Shown here: piece by piece, positions 48,765 through 58,289 of the stretch
Position numbering within the stretch: the first letter of the stretch is position 1
Layout of the letters: every line of letters starts with the position of its first letter
DNA from: Flavobacteriales bacterium
GTDB lineage: Bacteria > Bacteroidota > Bacteroidia > Flavobacteriales_D > Crocinitomicaceae
Assembly: GCA_947462255.1 (NCBI GenBank)
Contig: CANHOA010000004.1
Coordinates: forward strand, 1 to 64,000
DNA length: 64,000 nucleotides
Direction of reading: 5' to 3'
The notes under the pieces: model-generated
Databases searched by the model: none
Seen by the model: only the letters and a program-made list of their open reading frames with translations
What the model was told of the DNA's origin: nothing
Position numbers and translations under genes: made by a program

Positions 48765-49340
48765 ATGATTGCACAATTAAATGGTAAGTTAGTCGAAAAA
48801 AACCCAACAGAGTTAATCATCGAATGCGGTGGCGTGGGTTATGAAGTCAAAATATCACTCAATACATACACGGCAATTGGTGCAGCAGAGGCAATTCGAA
48901 TTTATACTAAACTTATTGTCCGTGAGGATGCCCAACTTTTATATGGTTTTGCTAGCAAAGAGGAAAGGGAAATGTTTAGTTATTTAATTAGCGTTTCTGG
49001 AATCGGACCTAATATCGCTATGATTATGTTATCTTCCTTAGTACCTGAAGAAATTGCCCACGCAATTCAAACGGAGGATGTAGCAACAATTCAACGCATA
49101 AAAGGGATTGGAGCAAAAACGGCGCAGCGTGTTATTATTGATCTGAAAGGAAAAGTGATGAAAATTGCAGAAGGAGCAGAAAATACATCAGGTTTGGGCA
49201 ATACAAAACGATTTGATGCGTTAAATGCCCTCGTTTCTTTGGGCTTCGATAAAAAAGCGGCTGAAAAGGCAATCGAAAGAGTTGATTCTGGAGATTTACC
49301 TGTTGAAAATTTAATCAAAGAGGCATTAAAAGTATTGTGA
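48765..49340 (+). CDS. ruvA: Holliday junction branch-migration protein RuvA
   Basis: RuvA binds the four-way junction and recruits the RuvB motor. The protein has 191 aa. It has the OB-fold domain I (about 1-62: MIAQLNGKLVEKNPTELIIE, GGVGYEVKIS, REDAQLLYGF), the helix-hairpin-helix domain II (about 66-140: LISVSGIGPNIAMIMLSS, IQRIKGIGAKTAQRVIIDLK) and the short C-terminal domain III (about 147-191: DALNALVSLGFDKKAAEKAI) that contacts RuvB. It lies directly between maeB and sprA, a neighbourhood I recall from flavobacterial genomes. ruvC is 28 kb away at 20457. Confidence 0.98.
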   Translation: MIAQLNGKLVEKNPTELIIECGGVGYEVKISLNTYTAIGAAEAIRIYTKLIVREDAQLLYGFASKEEREMFSYLISVSGIGPNIAMIMLSSLVPEEIAHAIQTEDVATIQRIKGIGAKTAQRVIIDLKGKVMKIAEGAENTSGLGNTKRFDALNALVSLGFDKKAAEKAIERVDSGDLPVENLIKEALKVL

Positions 49341-49362
49341 TTTGAATAGAACGTTTACATTA

Positions 49363-52300
49363 ATGAGTTTTTGTATGCGAAGCCTTGCTTGTGTAAGGCT
49401 TCTTTTGGTGCTGTCAGCTATTATTATTGCTAGCACCGTTTTTTCTCAAAACGGACCAACACTTCCTTTCCCTATTTTTAATCCATTAAATCCAGGCCAA
49501 AATGGTACGCAAAGTTTTGACTTAGGAAGTCCTAGTTCACTCAATCAAACAATTGTCTATGATCCCACCACAGGGTCATACATTTTTTCAGAAACATTAG
49601 GAAATGGCCTCAATTTTAAGAATCCTTCCATGATGACCTTGGAAGAATACTTAGACTATCAAAATAAAAAGGCAATTGATCAAAATTGGCAGGAAATAAT
49701 TGACGAGGAATCAGTTGAGGGAAGATCCTTCGAATTACCCATAAAAATAGGAAGTAAAGCATTTAAGAATTTTTTCGGCTCTGATGAAATAGTAATCCGT
49801 CCACAAGGTAATGTGGAAGTACAATTTGGGGTAAATTCCTCGCGGTATGATAATCCAATTTTACCGATGAGACAAAGGCGGGTTACGCGTTTTGATTTTC
49901 AACAAAATATCAACATGGATATTGTTGGGCAAATCGGTACTAAATTAAAAATAGGCGCAAAGTATAGTACCCAAGCTTCTTTTGACTTTGAAAACATTTC
50001 CAAATTAGAACATACTGGAGATGAAGATCAAATTCTGCAGAAAATTGCATTAGGTATGGTTTCTCTGGATTTGCCTACATCTTTAATTCAAGGTTCGCAA
50101 ACACTTTTTGGTGCAAAAACACAATTGAAATTCGGTAGAGCTACAGTTGATTTAATTGCGGCTTCCTCGAAAGGAAAACGCCAAGAAATTAATATTACAG
50201 GAAAATCCCAAGTCCAAAAATTTGAGCTGAGCGCGGATAATTATGAGGCAAATCGACATTATTTCCTAAACTTATTTCATCAGCAAAATTACGATAATGC
50301 GATGTCTACCCTTCCATTTGTTAATGCTACCAGATATATTACACGTATTGAGGTGTGGATTACAAATCGAACAAATAATACCGAAAATACCCGAAATATT
50401 ATTGCCTTCGCTGATTTAGGAGAAGGGCTTGCTAGCAATTGTCAAGGAGCGCCAGGTGGGTATCAACCAAATTATGATCCAGACAATCGAGCCAATATAT
50501 TATACGATTGGGCATCCAACCAACCATTGGTTCGAGGTTTTTCAAATGCTGTAAGTGCCTTAAGTTCGCAAGTTACCGCTCCGGGGCCTTTTCAACAAGC
50601 AATCGATTACGAAAAAGTTGAAAATGCTAGAAAACTGACGGAGCAGGAATATACCTATAATGCATTATTGGGATATATTTCATTAAATAATGCGCTTAAT
50701 AATGATGAGGTATTGGGTGTCGCTTATGAATATACGTATCGAGGTGAAACCTATCATGTAGGCGAATTTTCTACAGATGGAGCTAGCGGACAACAAGCGC
50801 TAATTTTGAAGTTAATAAAGCCTACCATTACCAACCCAAGAAATAAAATTTGGGACTTAATGATGAAAAACGTTTATTCTGTTGGCGCGTTCCAAGTAGA
50901 TCAGTTAGGTTTTAGAGTAGATATACTCTACAATAATCCAGAAACATCGGTTCTTTTGCCAATTTTTCCAATGAATGGGGTAGATGATAAGCAATTAGTC
51001 ACCTTGTTGGATATGGATAAAATCAATCAAAACAATCAGCCTTTTTCGGATGGTGTCTTTGACTTTGTGCCTTTTAATATCGTAAATAATAAAGCCGATA
51101 ATGGCGGAACAATTAACCGTAAAAATGGACGAATTTTCTTTTCTACTATTGAACCTTTTGGAAAAACATTGGCGAAAAAATTATCGGATGCAGGGGTTCC
51201 TCAACTTACGGTAGATAAGGTTTCTTTTTATGAACTATATGATTCAACTAAAACAGCAGCTCAACAAATTCCGAGTAAAAATCGCTTCCTATTTAAAGGT
51301 GAATACCAATCATCGGTAAGCTCAGATATTCCACTTAATGCCTTAAATGTACCACAAGGAGCAGTATCAGTTACTGCTGGAGGAATACTCTTGACGGAAG
51401 GAACAGATTATACGGTAGATTACAATTTAGGGCGAGTGAAGATCTTAAATACTGGTATCCTTGAATCTAATACACCAATTAAAATTTCGATTGAAAGCAA
51501 TTCTGTTTTTGGATTCCAAGCCCGATCGCTTATTGGAGGACATTACCAATATCGTTTTAGTGATAAACTTAAGGTAGGTGCTACTTGGGTTAGAATGACG
51601 GAAAGACCCGTTACACAAAAGGTTGATTTTGGTTCTGAACCATTTAAAAATAATGTCATAGGGGCAGATTTTGCCATTAGAACCAATGTGCCATTATTAA
51701 CTAAACTAGTTGATTTATTGCCTGTCATATCTACCACGCAAATGTCTACGTTCTCTTTTACCGGCGAGGTTGCCCACTTAATTCCCGGCCAACCTAGAGC
51801 TATAAGCAAAGAAGGAACGTCCTATATTGATGATTTTGAAGCTAGTCAAAGTGCGATAGATTTAAAATCAATAACGGCTTGGCGCCTTGCTTCTATTCCT
51901 CAAGGTCAGCCTGATCTCTTTCCTGAAGCGTATGTAAAAGATCTTTCAGCTGGATTTAAGCGTTCAAAAGTTTCATGGTATATGATCGACCCACTTTTTT
52001 ATCAAAGTAATGCTTTAACACCTGATCATATCAAGCAAGATGCCTCCATGCTAGCAGATAGCCGCATGCGATTGGTTAATCAAAAAGATATTTTTCCAAA
52101 CCTTCAGCAGCAATATGGATCTATTCCGAATATTTCTGTCATGGAATTGGCTTATTACCCTACGGAAAGAGGAATGCACAATTACGACACCACTAATACC
52201 GTAAATGTGGATGGATCATTTACTAATCCTGAGAATCGTTGGGGGGGAATTATGAGGGCTCTTACCACAAATGATTTTGAACAAACAAATATTGAGTTTA

Positions 52301-55300
52301 TTCAGTTTTGGGTGCTAGACCCTTTTAATGAAGATGCTGAAAATGTTAATCCGAATGCTATACATGCTGGTGGAGATTTATATTTTAACCTTGGAAATAT
52401 ATCGGAGGATATCTTACCTGATTCAAGAAAAAGTTTTGAAAATGGCCTTCCCCCAATAGCAACATCAATTGTCGATAATATTGATACCACTGTTTGGTCT
52501 AGAATTTCAACTCAACAGGTTGTTGTAAACGCTTTTGATACAGATCCTGAAGCACGGAAAAATCAAGATGTAGGCATCGATGGTTGGAATAATGCAAAAG
52601 AACAACTTGCTTTTACAAATTATGTTCAATGGGTTCAAAATAATACGGTTCTAGATCCACTAGTTAAAGCTAGAATGATAGCAGATCCATCTAATGATGA
52701 TTATAATTATTACTTAGATGATAATTTCGACAATCAAAGTGCTACCATATTAAATAGATATAAAAAATATAACGGCATGGAGGGAAATTCTCCAACTACT
52801 GAAATGTCAGATACCGCCAACGCTGATGGATACCCCACTCAAGGTAGCAACATGCCCGATCTCGAAGATATTAATCAGGATAATAACTTGTCCGAATCGG
52901 AAAGCTACTTTCAGTATAAAATGAGCTTACGACCAAATGATTTAGTTGTTGGAAAAAACTATATCACCAATGTTCAAACGTATCAAAACGGCAACAAAAC
53001 GGAATATTGGTATCAAGTAAAAATACCATTGAGAGATTTCGAGAAAAAGGTTAATGGAATTCAAGATTTTAGGTCAATTCGTTTCATGAGAATGTATTTG
53101 AAGGGATTTGATGAAGAAGTATTGCTCCGTTTTGCTAAATTAGAATTGATTCGAGGAGAATGGAGAAGGTATTATAATGACCTTACCCAACCTGGAATTA
53201 GCATTCAACAAGATCCAAATCTTACATCTTTCAATATCGCTGCAGTAAACGTGGAAGAAAATGATCAGCGTACGCCCATTAAATATGAAGTTCCGCCTGG
53301 TATTACCAGAGAAATTGATCCATCTCAAACCTATCAACGCCAATTAAACGAGCAATCATTAGTGCTTGAAGTTTGTAATCTCCAAGATGGAGATGCACGT
53401 GCAGCGTACAAAAATGTGCAGTTTGATGTTAGGACCTACAAAAAATTAAAAATGTTTGTGCATGCTGAAGAAGTTAACCCTCTCTTGCCACTTAATAATT
53501 CGGATTTAACCTTGTTTGTTCGTTTAGGAACCGATTACATAGAAAATTATTACGAATATGAACTCCCTATGGATGTTACACAATGGGGATCCACTTCGCC
53601 AGATGCCATCTGGCCTGAGGGGAATAATGTAGAAATTGTTTTTGATGATTTACTAGATCTGAAAAAAGATAGGAATGCAAAAATTGAGCAAGGTGCGCCA
53701 GGAATTTCATACTTATTAGAATATTCTATTCAAGACCCTGCTAACTCTGAAAGAAGAATTAAAATCAAAGGAAGTCCAAATCTTCAAGGTGTCCGTACGA
53801 TTATGGTTGGGGTTCGTAATCCTTTGCAAAGCGATCCTAACAATAATTGGCCAGATGATGGTCAAGCAGATTGTGCTATTGTTTGGATTAACGAGTTGCG
53901 ATTGACAGATTTTGTAAGCGAAGGAGGGTCTGCAGCAGTTGGGCAAATGCAAGTGCAATTAGCTGATTTTGCTACTGTTTCTGCTTCTGGAAATTATTCT
54001 GGAATTAATTGGGGAAGTGTCGAAAGTAGAGTGCAAGAACGACAACGAAATGAAAAAATTGGTGTTGATATGAATGCGAATGTTCAAATAGGTCAGTTTT
54101 TTGGAAAACAAACACGCTTATCATTACCTTTCTTTTATGGCTACTCTTTGGGTATTATTAATCCAGAATACGATCCATTTAATCCAGATATTAAACTCGC
54201 TGATTACGATCCCGCCACACGAAAAGAACGTGCGAAAATGGGACAAGATTTTACGGAACGAAAATCATATAATTTCACTAACGTTCGCAAAGAAGCGAAA
54301 GCAGGAGCAAAACCATACTTTTATAGAATTTCTAATTGGTCTGCAAGCTATGCTTTCTCTGAAAATCTTAAAAGAGATTTTAATATTAATTACGATAAAA
54401 CCAAAACTTGGACCGGTGCCCTAAACTATAATTACACCTTTGCAGGTAAAGCCATTGAACCGTTCAAGAAATGGAAGCCCGTTCAAAAATCAAAATGGTT
54501 CCAATTAATTAAGGATGTCAATATATTCCTAATGCCCAAAAATATTTCCTTTACTAATGATTTTTCTAGGATATACAATGAAAGGCAGGTTAGAAATAAT
54601 TTAGTACCGAACTATGAATTTGATCCTATTTTCTTGAAACGTTTCGATTGGACTAGGAACTATAATATCGGTTATGATATTACTAAGAATTTGAAGGCAA
54701 GTTTTACAGCTACCAATAAATCGATCTTTGAAGAAGGAAATAGTAGGGTTGACAGAAAACTTGATCAAGCTGGCTTTCAAGAGTTTAAAGACACCATTCG
54801 TTCACAAATGTCAACCTTTGGAAAAACGATGGATTATGGGCATACATATAGCCTAAGTTATACCATTCCTTTAGATAAACTTCCTCTAACAGATTGGCTT
54901 ACCGCAAATGTTAAATATTCTGGAACTTACAACTGGCAGCGAGCACCTTTAGGTCAAAGCGAATTTGGGAATACCATTCAAAATAATCGGTCTATCAACA
55001 TGACATCGCAAGCCAATTTCGTAACGATGTATAATAAAATTCCTTATTTTAAACGTGTACTTTCTGATGGTCGAAATTCCCGTGGGGCGATCAATCCTAA
55101 AGAACTTAATGGTACAGAAAAGACGAAGCCCGGTGATCCGAAGGCAACTGAAGAAGAATTAAAACCGCCAAAGCCTTTAGAAGAAATGACCAAAAAGGAA
55201 CGTCGAAAATTCGAACGCTTAAAGCGGCAATTCGAACGCAAAAAACGTAGAAAAGAACGTGAAAAAGAAAAAGTAAATCCGGTGGGTGGATTTTTCGCCC

Positions 55301-56670
55301 GAATTGCTATGACGATTAGAAATGTATCCGGAACATACACCATCAATGATGGAACTTTACTCCCTGGCTATAATCAGGAGTCAAGTATTTTAGGAATGAA
55401 TGGCTCAAGCACACAGTTAGCTGGATTTGCATTCGGAAGGCAAGGATATGATGTTTGGGGAAATTCAAATGGATTTAATGTCGCTAATCTTTCAACCACT
55501 AATAATTGGTTGGTGCAAAACGAAAACTTAAATAAGCAATTTACTACTACTCATGCTACAACATTAAACATGAGGGCAAGTTTAGAACCTTTCAAAGATT
55601 TTAATGTTGAACTCAAAATGAATCGGAATTACAGTAGAAATTCTGGTGAATTTTATCGCTGGAATACACAAACAGCTGATTTTGAAGGGCAAAGTCAATT
55701 TGAAACCGCAACGCTTACTTATTCTACCCTCAATATTGGAACTGCTTTTGCTGCTTTAAACAGCGATGGTTCGTCTCAGGTATTTCAAAATTTATTAGCG
55801 AATAGGCTTGGCGTATCTCAAATAATTGGCGCACAAAATCCAAATGCAAATCTTTTGCCTTCAGGATATTATAGTGGGTATTCTGGTAGCCAACAAGAAG
55901 TTGTGCTAGGTGCTTTTTTAACTGCTTATAGCAACAGTAGCGTAAGCAGTAGGTCAATCAATCCCGTTAAAAACACACCGCTTCCCAATTGGAGCGTTAC
56001 GTATAATGGTCTATCTAAATTTCCTTTTGCTAAGAATATTATTAAATCATTTGTTGTTAGACATGCCTATAATTCAACAGTAAGTGTGAGTGGAATTCAA
56101 TCGAATTTAGCGGCTACTTTTGATAATGGTGGCAATGCAAATGCCTTGGATTTAAATAATAACATCATTTCGGGATTACAAGTACAAAATGTAACAATAA
56201 GCGAACAATTTTCTCCATTAATAGGACTTGATGCTACTTGGATGGTATTTGGACAATCACTCACCACTAAATTTGAATACAAGAAGGATCGGCAAGCAAC
56301 TCTTTCTTTAAATAATAATCAGGTAACGGAAGTCCTTTCTGAAGAAATTGTTGTCGGGTTGCAATCCAAAATCACGAAGGTGAAATTGTTTAAAAAATTA
56401 CCTGCTAGCGATGTTAATGCAGGGATAAATTTTTCGTTCCGTGATAATTTAACCGTAATTAGAAAGGTGGTTGAAAACACCAATCAGAAAACAGCAGGTC
56501 AGCAAATGGTAGCCTTTAAGTTTAATATTGATTATAATTTATCACCAAATCTCACCATGACGTTCTTCTACGATCAAAACATTAACACACCAAAAGTAGC
56601 GACTAGTTATGCAACGGGGAATTTAAATACGGGAATTAAAGTGCGCTTTAATTTAGCTGGTGTACAATGA
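49363..56670 (+). CDS. sprA: SprA (Sov), outer-membrane translocon of the type IX secretion system
   Basis: The start is uncertain: a TTG at 49342 and ATGs at 49363 and 49375 are all in frame. The ATGs give a good signal peptide (MRSLACVRLLLVLSAIIIAS, then TVFSQ). From 49363 the protein has 2435 aa, matching the giant SprA family. Hallmarks include LGNGLNFKNPSMMTLEEYLD, FFGSDEIVIRPQGNVEVQFG, TSYIDDFEASQSAIDLKS, VNPNAIHAGGDLYFNLGNIS and a long strand-rich barrel with a C-terminal end at LNTGIKVRFNLAGVQ. SprA is the 36-strand channel that carries T9SS cargo out of the periplasm and is needed for gliding in flavobacteria. A highly basic, charged insert (roughly nucleotides 55180-55275) interrupts the barrel part. 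The GNAT gene overlaps its stop by ATGA. Confidence 0.96.
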   Translation: MSFCMRSLACVRLLLVLSAIIIASTVFSQNGPTLPFPIFNPLNPGQNGTQSFDLGSPSSLNQTIVYDPTTGSYIFSETLGNGLNFKNPSMMTLEEYLDYQNKKAIDQNWQEIIDEESVEGRSFELPIKIGSKAFKNFFGSDEIVIRPQGNVEVQFGVNSSRYDNPILPMRQRRVTRFDFQQNINMDIVGQIGTKLKIGAKYSTQASFDFENISKLEHTGDEDQILQKIALGMVSLDLPTSLIQGSQTLFGAKTQLKFGRATVDLIAASSKGKRQEINITGKSQVQKFELSADNYEANRHYFLNLFHQQNYDNAMSTLPFVNATRYITRIEVWITNRTNNTENTRNIIAFADLGEGLASNCQGAPGGYQPNYDPDNRANILYDWASNQPLVRGFSNAVSALSSQVTAPGPFQQAIDYEKVENARKLTEQEYTYNALLGYISLNNALNNDEVLGVAYEYTYRGETYHVGEFSTDGASGQQALILKLIKPTITNPRNKIWDLMMKNVYSVGAFQVDQLGFRVDILYNNPETSVLLPIFPMNGVDDKQLVTLLDMDKINQNNQPFSDGVFDFVPFNIVNNKADNGGTINRKNGRIFFSTIEPFGKTLAKKLSDAGVPQLTVDKVSFYELYDSTKTAAQQIPSKNRFLFKGEYQSSVSSDIPLNALNVPQGAVSVTAGGILLTEGTDYTVDYNLGRVKILNTGILESNTPIKISIESNSVFGFQARSLIGGHYQYRFSDKLKVGATWVRMTERPVTQKVDFGSEPFKNNVIGADFAIRTNVPLLTKLVDLLPVISTTQMSTFSFTGEVAHLIPGQPRAISKEGTSYIDDFEASQSAIDLKSITAWRLASIPQGQPDLFPEAYVKDLSAGFKRSKVSWYMIDPLFYQSNALTPDHIKQDASMLADSRMRLVNQKDIFPNLQQQYGSIPNISVMELAYYPTERGMHNYDTTNTVNVDGSFTNPENRWGGIMRALTTNDFEQTNIEFIQFWVLDPFNEDAENVNPNAIHAGGDLYFNLGNISEDILPDSRKSFENGLPPIATSIVDNIDTTVWSRISTQQVVVNAFDTDPEARKNQDVGIDGWNNAKEQLAFTNYVQWVQNNTVLDPLVKARMIADPSNDDYNYYLDDNFDNQSATILNRYKKYNGMEGNSPTTEMSDTANADGYPTQGSNMPDLEDINQDNNLSESESYFQYKMSLRPNDLVVGKNYITNVQTYQNGNKTEYWYQVKIPLRDFEKKVNGIQDFRSIRFMRMYLKGFDEEVLLRFAKLELIRGEWRRYYNDLTQPGISIQQDPNLTSFNIAAVNVEENDQRTPIKYEVPPGITREIDPSQTYQRQLNEQSLVLEVCNLQDGDARAAYKNVQFDVRTYKKLKMFVHAEEVNPLLPLNNSDLTLFVRLGTDYIENYYEYELPMDVTQWGSTSPDAIWPEGNNVEIVFDDLLDLKKDRNAKIEQGAPGISYLLEYSIQDPANSERRIKIKGSPNLQGVRTIMVGVRNPLQSDPNNNWPDDGQADCAIVWINELRLTDFVSEGGSAAVGQMQVQLADFATVSASGNYSGINWGSVESRVQERQRNEKIGVDMNANVQIGQFFGKQTRLSLPFFYGYSLGIINPEYDPFNPDIKLADYDPATRKERAKMGQDFTERKSYNFTNVRKEAKAGAKPYFYRISNWSASYAFSENLKRDFNINYDKTKTWTGALNYNYTFAGKAIEPFKKWKPVQKSKWFQLIKDVNIFLMPKNISFTNDFSRIYNERQVRNNLVPNYEFDPIFLKRFDWTRNYNIGYDITKNLKASFTATNKSIFEEGNSRVDRKLDQAGFQEFKDTIRSQMSTFGKTMDYGHTYSLSYTIPLDKLPLTDWLTANVKYSGTYNWQRAPLGQSEFGNTIQNNRSINMTSQANFVTMYNKIPYFKRVLSDGRNSRGAINPKELNGTEKTKPGDPKATEEELKPPKPLEEMTKKERRKFERLKRQFERKKRRKEREKEKVNPVGGFFARIAMTIRNVSGTYTINDGTLLPGYNQESSILGMNGSSTQLAGFAFGRQGYDVWGNSNGFNVANLSTTNNWLVQNENLNKQFTTTHATTLNMRASLEPFKDFNVELKMNRNYSRNSGEFYRWNTQTADFEGQSQFETATLTYSTLNIGTAFAALNSDGSSQVFQNLLANRLGVSQIIGAQNPNANLLPSGYYSGYSGSQQEVVLGAFLTAYSNSSVSSRSINPVKNTPLPNWSVTYNGLSKFPFAKNIIKSFVVRHAYNSTVSVSGIQSNLAATFDNGGNANALDLNNNIISGLQVQNVTISEQFSPLIGLDATWMVFGQSLTTKFEYKKDRQATLSLNNNQVTEVLSEEIVVGLQSKITKVKLFKKLPASDVNAGINFSFRDNLTVIRKVVENTNQKTAGQQMVAFKFNIDYNLSPNLTMTFFYDQNINTPKVATSYATGNLNTGIKVRFNLAGVQ

Positions 56671-57128
56671 TCATTTATCGGGATGCAAAACCAGGAGATG
56701 AACAAACTATTCATCAGTTAATTAATCAATTAGCAGTATTCGAACTTGAGCCAAGCGCAGTTATTAATACGCCGGAAGCTCTTCACCGTCATCTATTTAT
56801 TGATAAAATCTGCTTTGCAATAGTCGCTGAAAAAGAAGATGATCAGGAGATTATCGCTTTTGCGCTTTATTATTATTCCTATTCAACATGGAAAGGAGTT
56901 TGCCTATATTTAGAGGATATTTATGTTCAAGAATCGTATCGTAAATTTCAGATAGGGCAAACACTCTTTGATCGGGTAGTGGAAGAGGCTAAAAAAAATA
57001 AGGTGCCTAGAATGGATTGGCAGGTGCTGAATTGGAATTACCCAGCCATTAATTTTTATAAGAAAAATAATGCTGAATTATCTGATCAATGGCTAAATGG
57101 CCGATTATTTTTTGATTATTCCATCTAA
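56667..57128 (+). CDS. GNAT-family N-acetyltransferase (diamine/thialysine acetyltransferase-like)
   Basis: The 153-aa protein matches the GNAT fold from its first strand (MIIYRDAKPGDEQTIHQLIN). The YYYSYSTWKGVCLYLEDIYV segment and the acetyl-CoA binding loop (YRKFQIGQTLFDRVVEEAKK) are followed by MDWQVLNWNYPAINFYKKNN. The run YSTWKG.CLYLEDIYV and WQVLNWN..AI.FY is typical of the spermidine/spermine- or thialysine-acetyltransferase branch, so a small amine substrate is likely but unproven. The start overlaps the sprA stop by ATGA, so it is translated from the sprA transcript. Confidence 0.92.
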   Translation: MIIYRDAKPGDEQTIHQLINQLAVFELEPSAVINTPEALHRHLFIDKICFAIVAEKEDDQEIIAFALYYYSYSTWKGVCLYLEDIYVQESYRKFQIGQTLFDRVVEEAKKNKVPRMDWQVLNWNYPAINFYKKNNAELSDQWLNGRLFFDYSI

Positions 57129-57139
57129 AAGATCCCCAC

Positions 57140-58237
57140 TTGAAAAAACTCCAAGCTTTTTTTTACTTTTTTTTTCTCGCCATAGGCTTTTTTAATAGTG
57201 GATGTATCACAATAGGTTTTTCTCAAGAAACAAATTCACTTCGCTTAAACCAGATTCGCATTTTGGCATCTCATAATAGCTATAAGAAGAAGCCGGATCC
57301 TAAGCTTATGAAATTTTTGGATAAAGTAAAAGATAAAATTGGCGAGGAAAACGACCCAATTCAATTGGAATATGGTCACGAATTATTAAGTACACAGCTC
57401 TCTGATTATATGGTCAGGGGTTTTGAATTAGATGTTTACTATGATCCAAAAGGAGGGAAGTTCGCAAAGCGAAAAGTAAATTCATTTGTATTTGGATTAA
57501 AGACGAAATCAAAGGAGAAAGCGCTAAAAACTCCCGGATTTAAAGTACTACATATCGCTGATATTGATTACGAAACGAATTATCTAACCCTAGAAGCTGC
57601 TCTTTCTGACATTAGAGAATGGAGTATTAATCATCCCTTACATTGCCCATTATTTATTAATCTTGAAGTTAAATCATCCTCACCAGCAGATCTTTCGAAG
57701 TTTTTACGCTGGATCGGATTCAAACGAGCAACACAATTTACCCCTAACACTTTTCATTTGCTAGATAGCTTAATTGAAGCTAACTTCTCTCAGGGACTAT
57801 TATTTTCACCATCGGAAATGAAAAAAAATTATGCTTCGTTAAGGGAGCGAGTTAGCCTTGAAGGTTGGCCTTTATTATCAGAGTGCAGAGGAAAAACCTT
57901 CTTTATTTTAGAGGGCGACAATGTCGAGTTATATACTAATAAAGCGGAAAGACCTATTTTTCTTTACGGCGACGTATCCGATGAAAACGTTGTATTTTTA
58001 TTACGAAATGATCCAATTGGTAACGAGGAGGAAATAAACAAACTCACCGCAAATTATATCGTCCGGACACGATCAGATGCTGGAACATTAGAAGCACGCG
58101 CAAATGACTATTCAAGGTTTAATGCTGCATTGAAATCGAATGCGCAAATTATCTCAACAGATTACTATAAAGCAGATCCAGCAATTGGAAAATTTCTTAT
58201 TCAATTAGGAGCGGAATTTATTTCCCTGAATCCATAA
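57140..58237 (+). CDS. Ca2+-dependent phosphoinositide phospholipase C-like exported protein
   Basis: The protein of 365 aa starts at a TTG codon, with no ATG that preserves the signal sequence (MKKLQAFFYFFFLAIGFFNS then GC...). Cys22 could be a lipidation site, although NSGC is a poor lipobox; cleavage after GFSQ is the alternative. The mature domain resembles the Ca2+-dependent PI-PLC family: ILASHNSYKKKP with the catalytic-type His-Asn, GFELDVYYDPKGGKF (acidic metal ligands), KVLHIADIDYETNYLTLEAA with the second His, PLFINLEVKSSS and a C-terminal IVRTRSDAGTLEARANDYSR then AQIISTDYY. These enzymes cleave phosphoinositide head groups or related phosphodiesters. It ends just before a shared terminator. 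Confidence 0.85.
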   Translation: MKKLQAFFYFFFLAIGFFNSGCITIGFSQETNSLRLNQIRILASHNSYKKKPDPKLMKFLDKVKDKIGEENDPIQLEYGHELLSTQLSDYMVRGFELDVYYDPKGGKFAKRKVNSFVFGLKTKSKEKALKTPGFKVLHIADIDYETNYLTLEAALSDIREWSINHPLHCPLFINLEVKSSSPADLSKFLRWIGFKRATQFTPNTFHLLDSLIEANFSQGLLFSPSEMKKNYASLRERVSLEGWPLLSECRGKTFFILEGDNVELYTNKAERPIFLYGDVSDENVVFLLRNDPIGNEEEINKLTANYIVRTRSDAGTLEARANDYSRFNAALKSNAQIISTDYYKADPAIGKFLIQLGAEFISLNP

Positions 58238-58240
58238 AAA

Positions 58241-58269
58241 AAAAGGCTGTCATGAACTGACAGCCTTTT
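58241..58269. terminator. Bidirectional Rho-independent terminator
   Basis: A perfect 12-bp stem AAAAGGCTGTCA / TGACAGCCTTTT closes a 5-base loop and has A-runs on one side and T-runs on the other. It lies between the convergent PI-PLC-like gene (ends 58237) and the PpiD gene (ends 58290), so it can stop transcription from both sides. Confidence 0.93.
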
Positions 58270-58289
58270 AATACTATTTTTTTTTATGT

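Noticed and set aside
54101-54424. 107-codon plus-strand open frame inside sprA
   Set aside because: It is out of frame with a clear, long SprA coding sequence, and its composition is that of a shadow.
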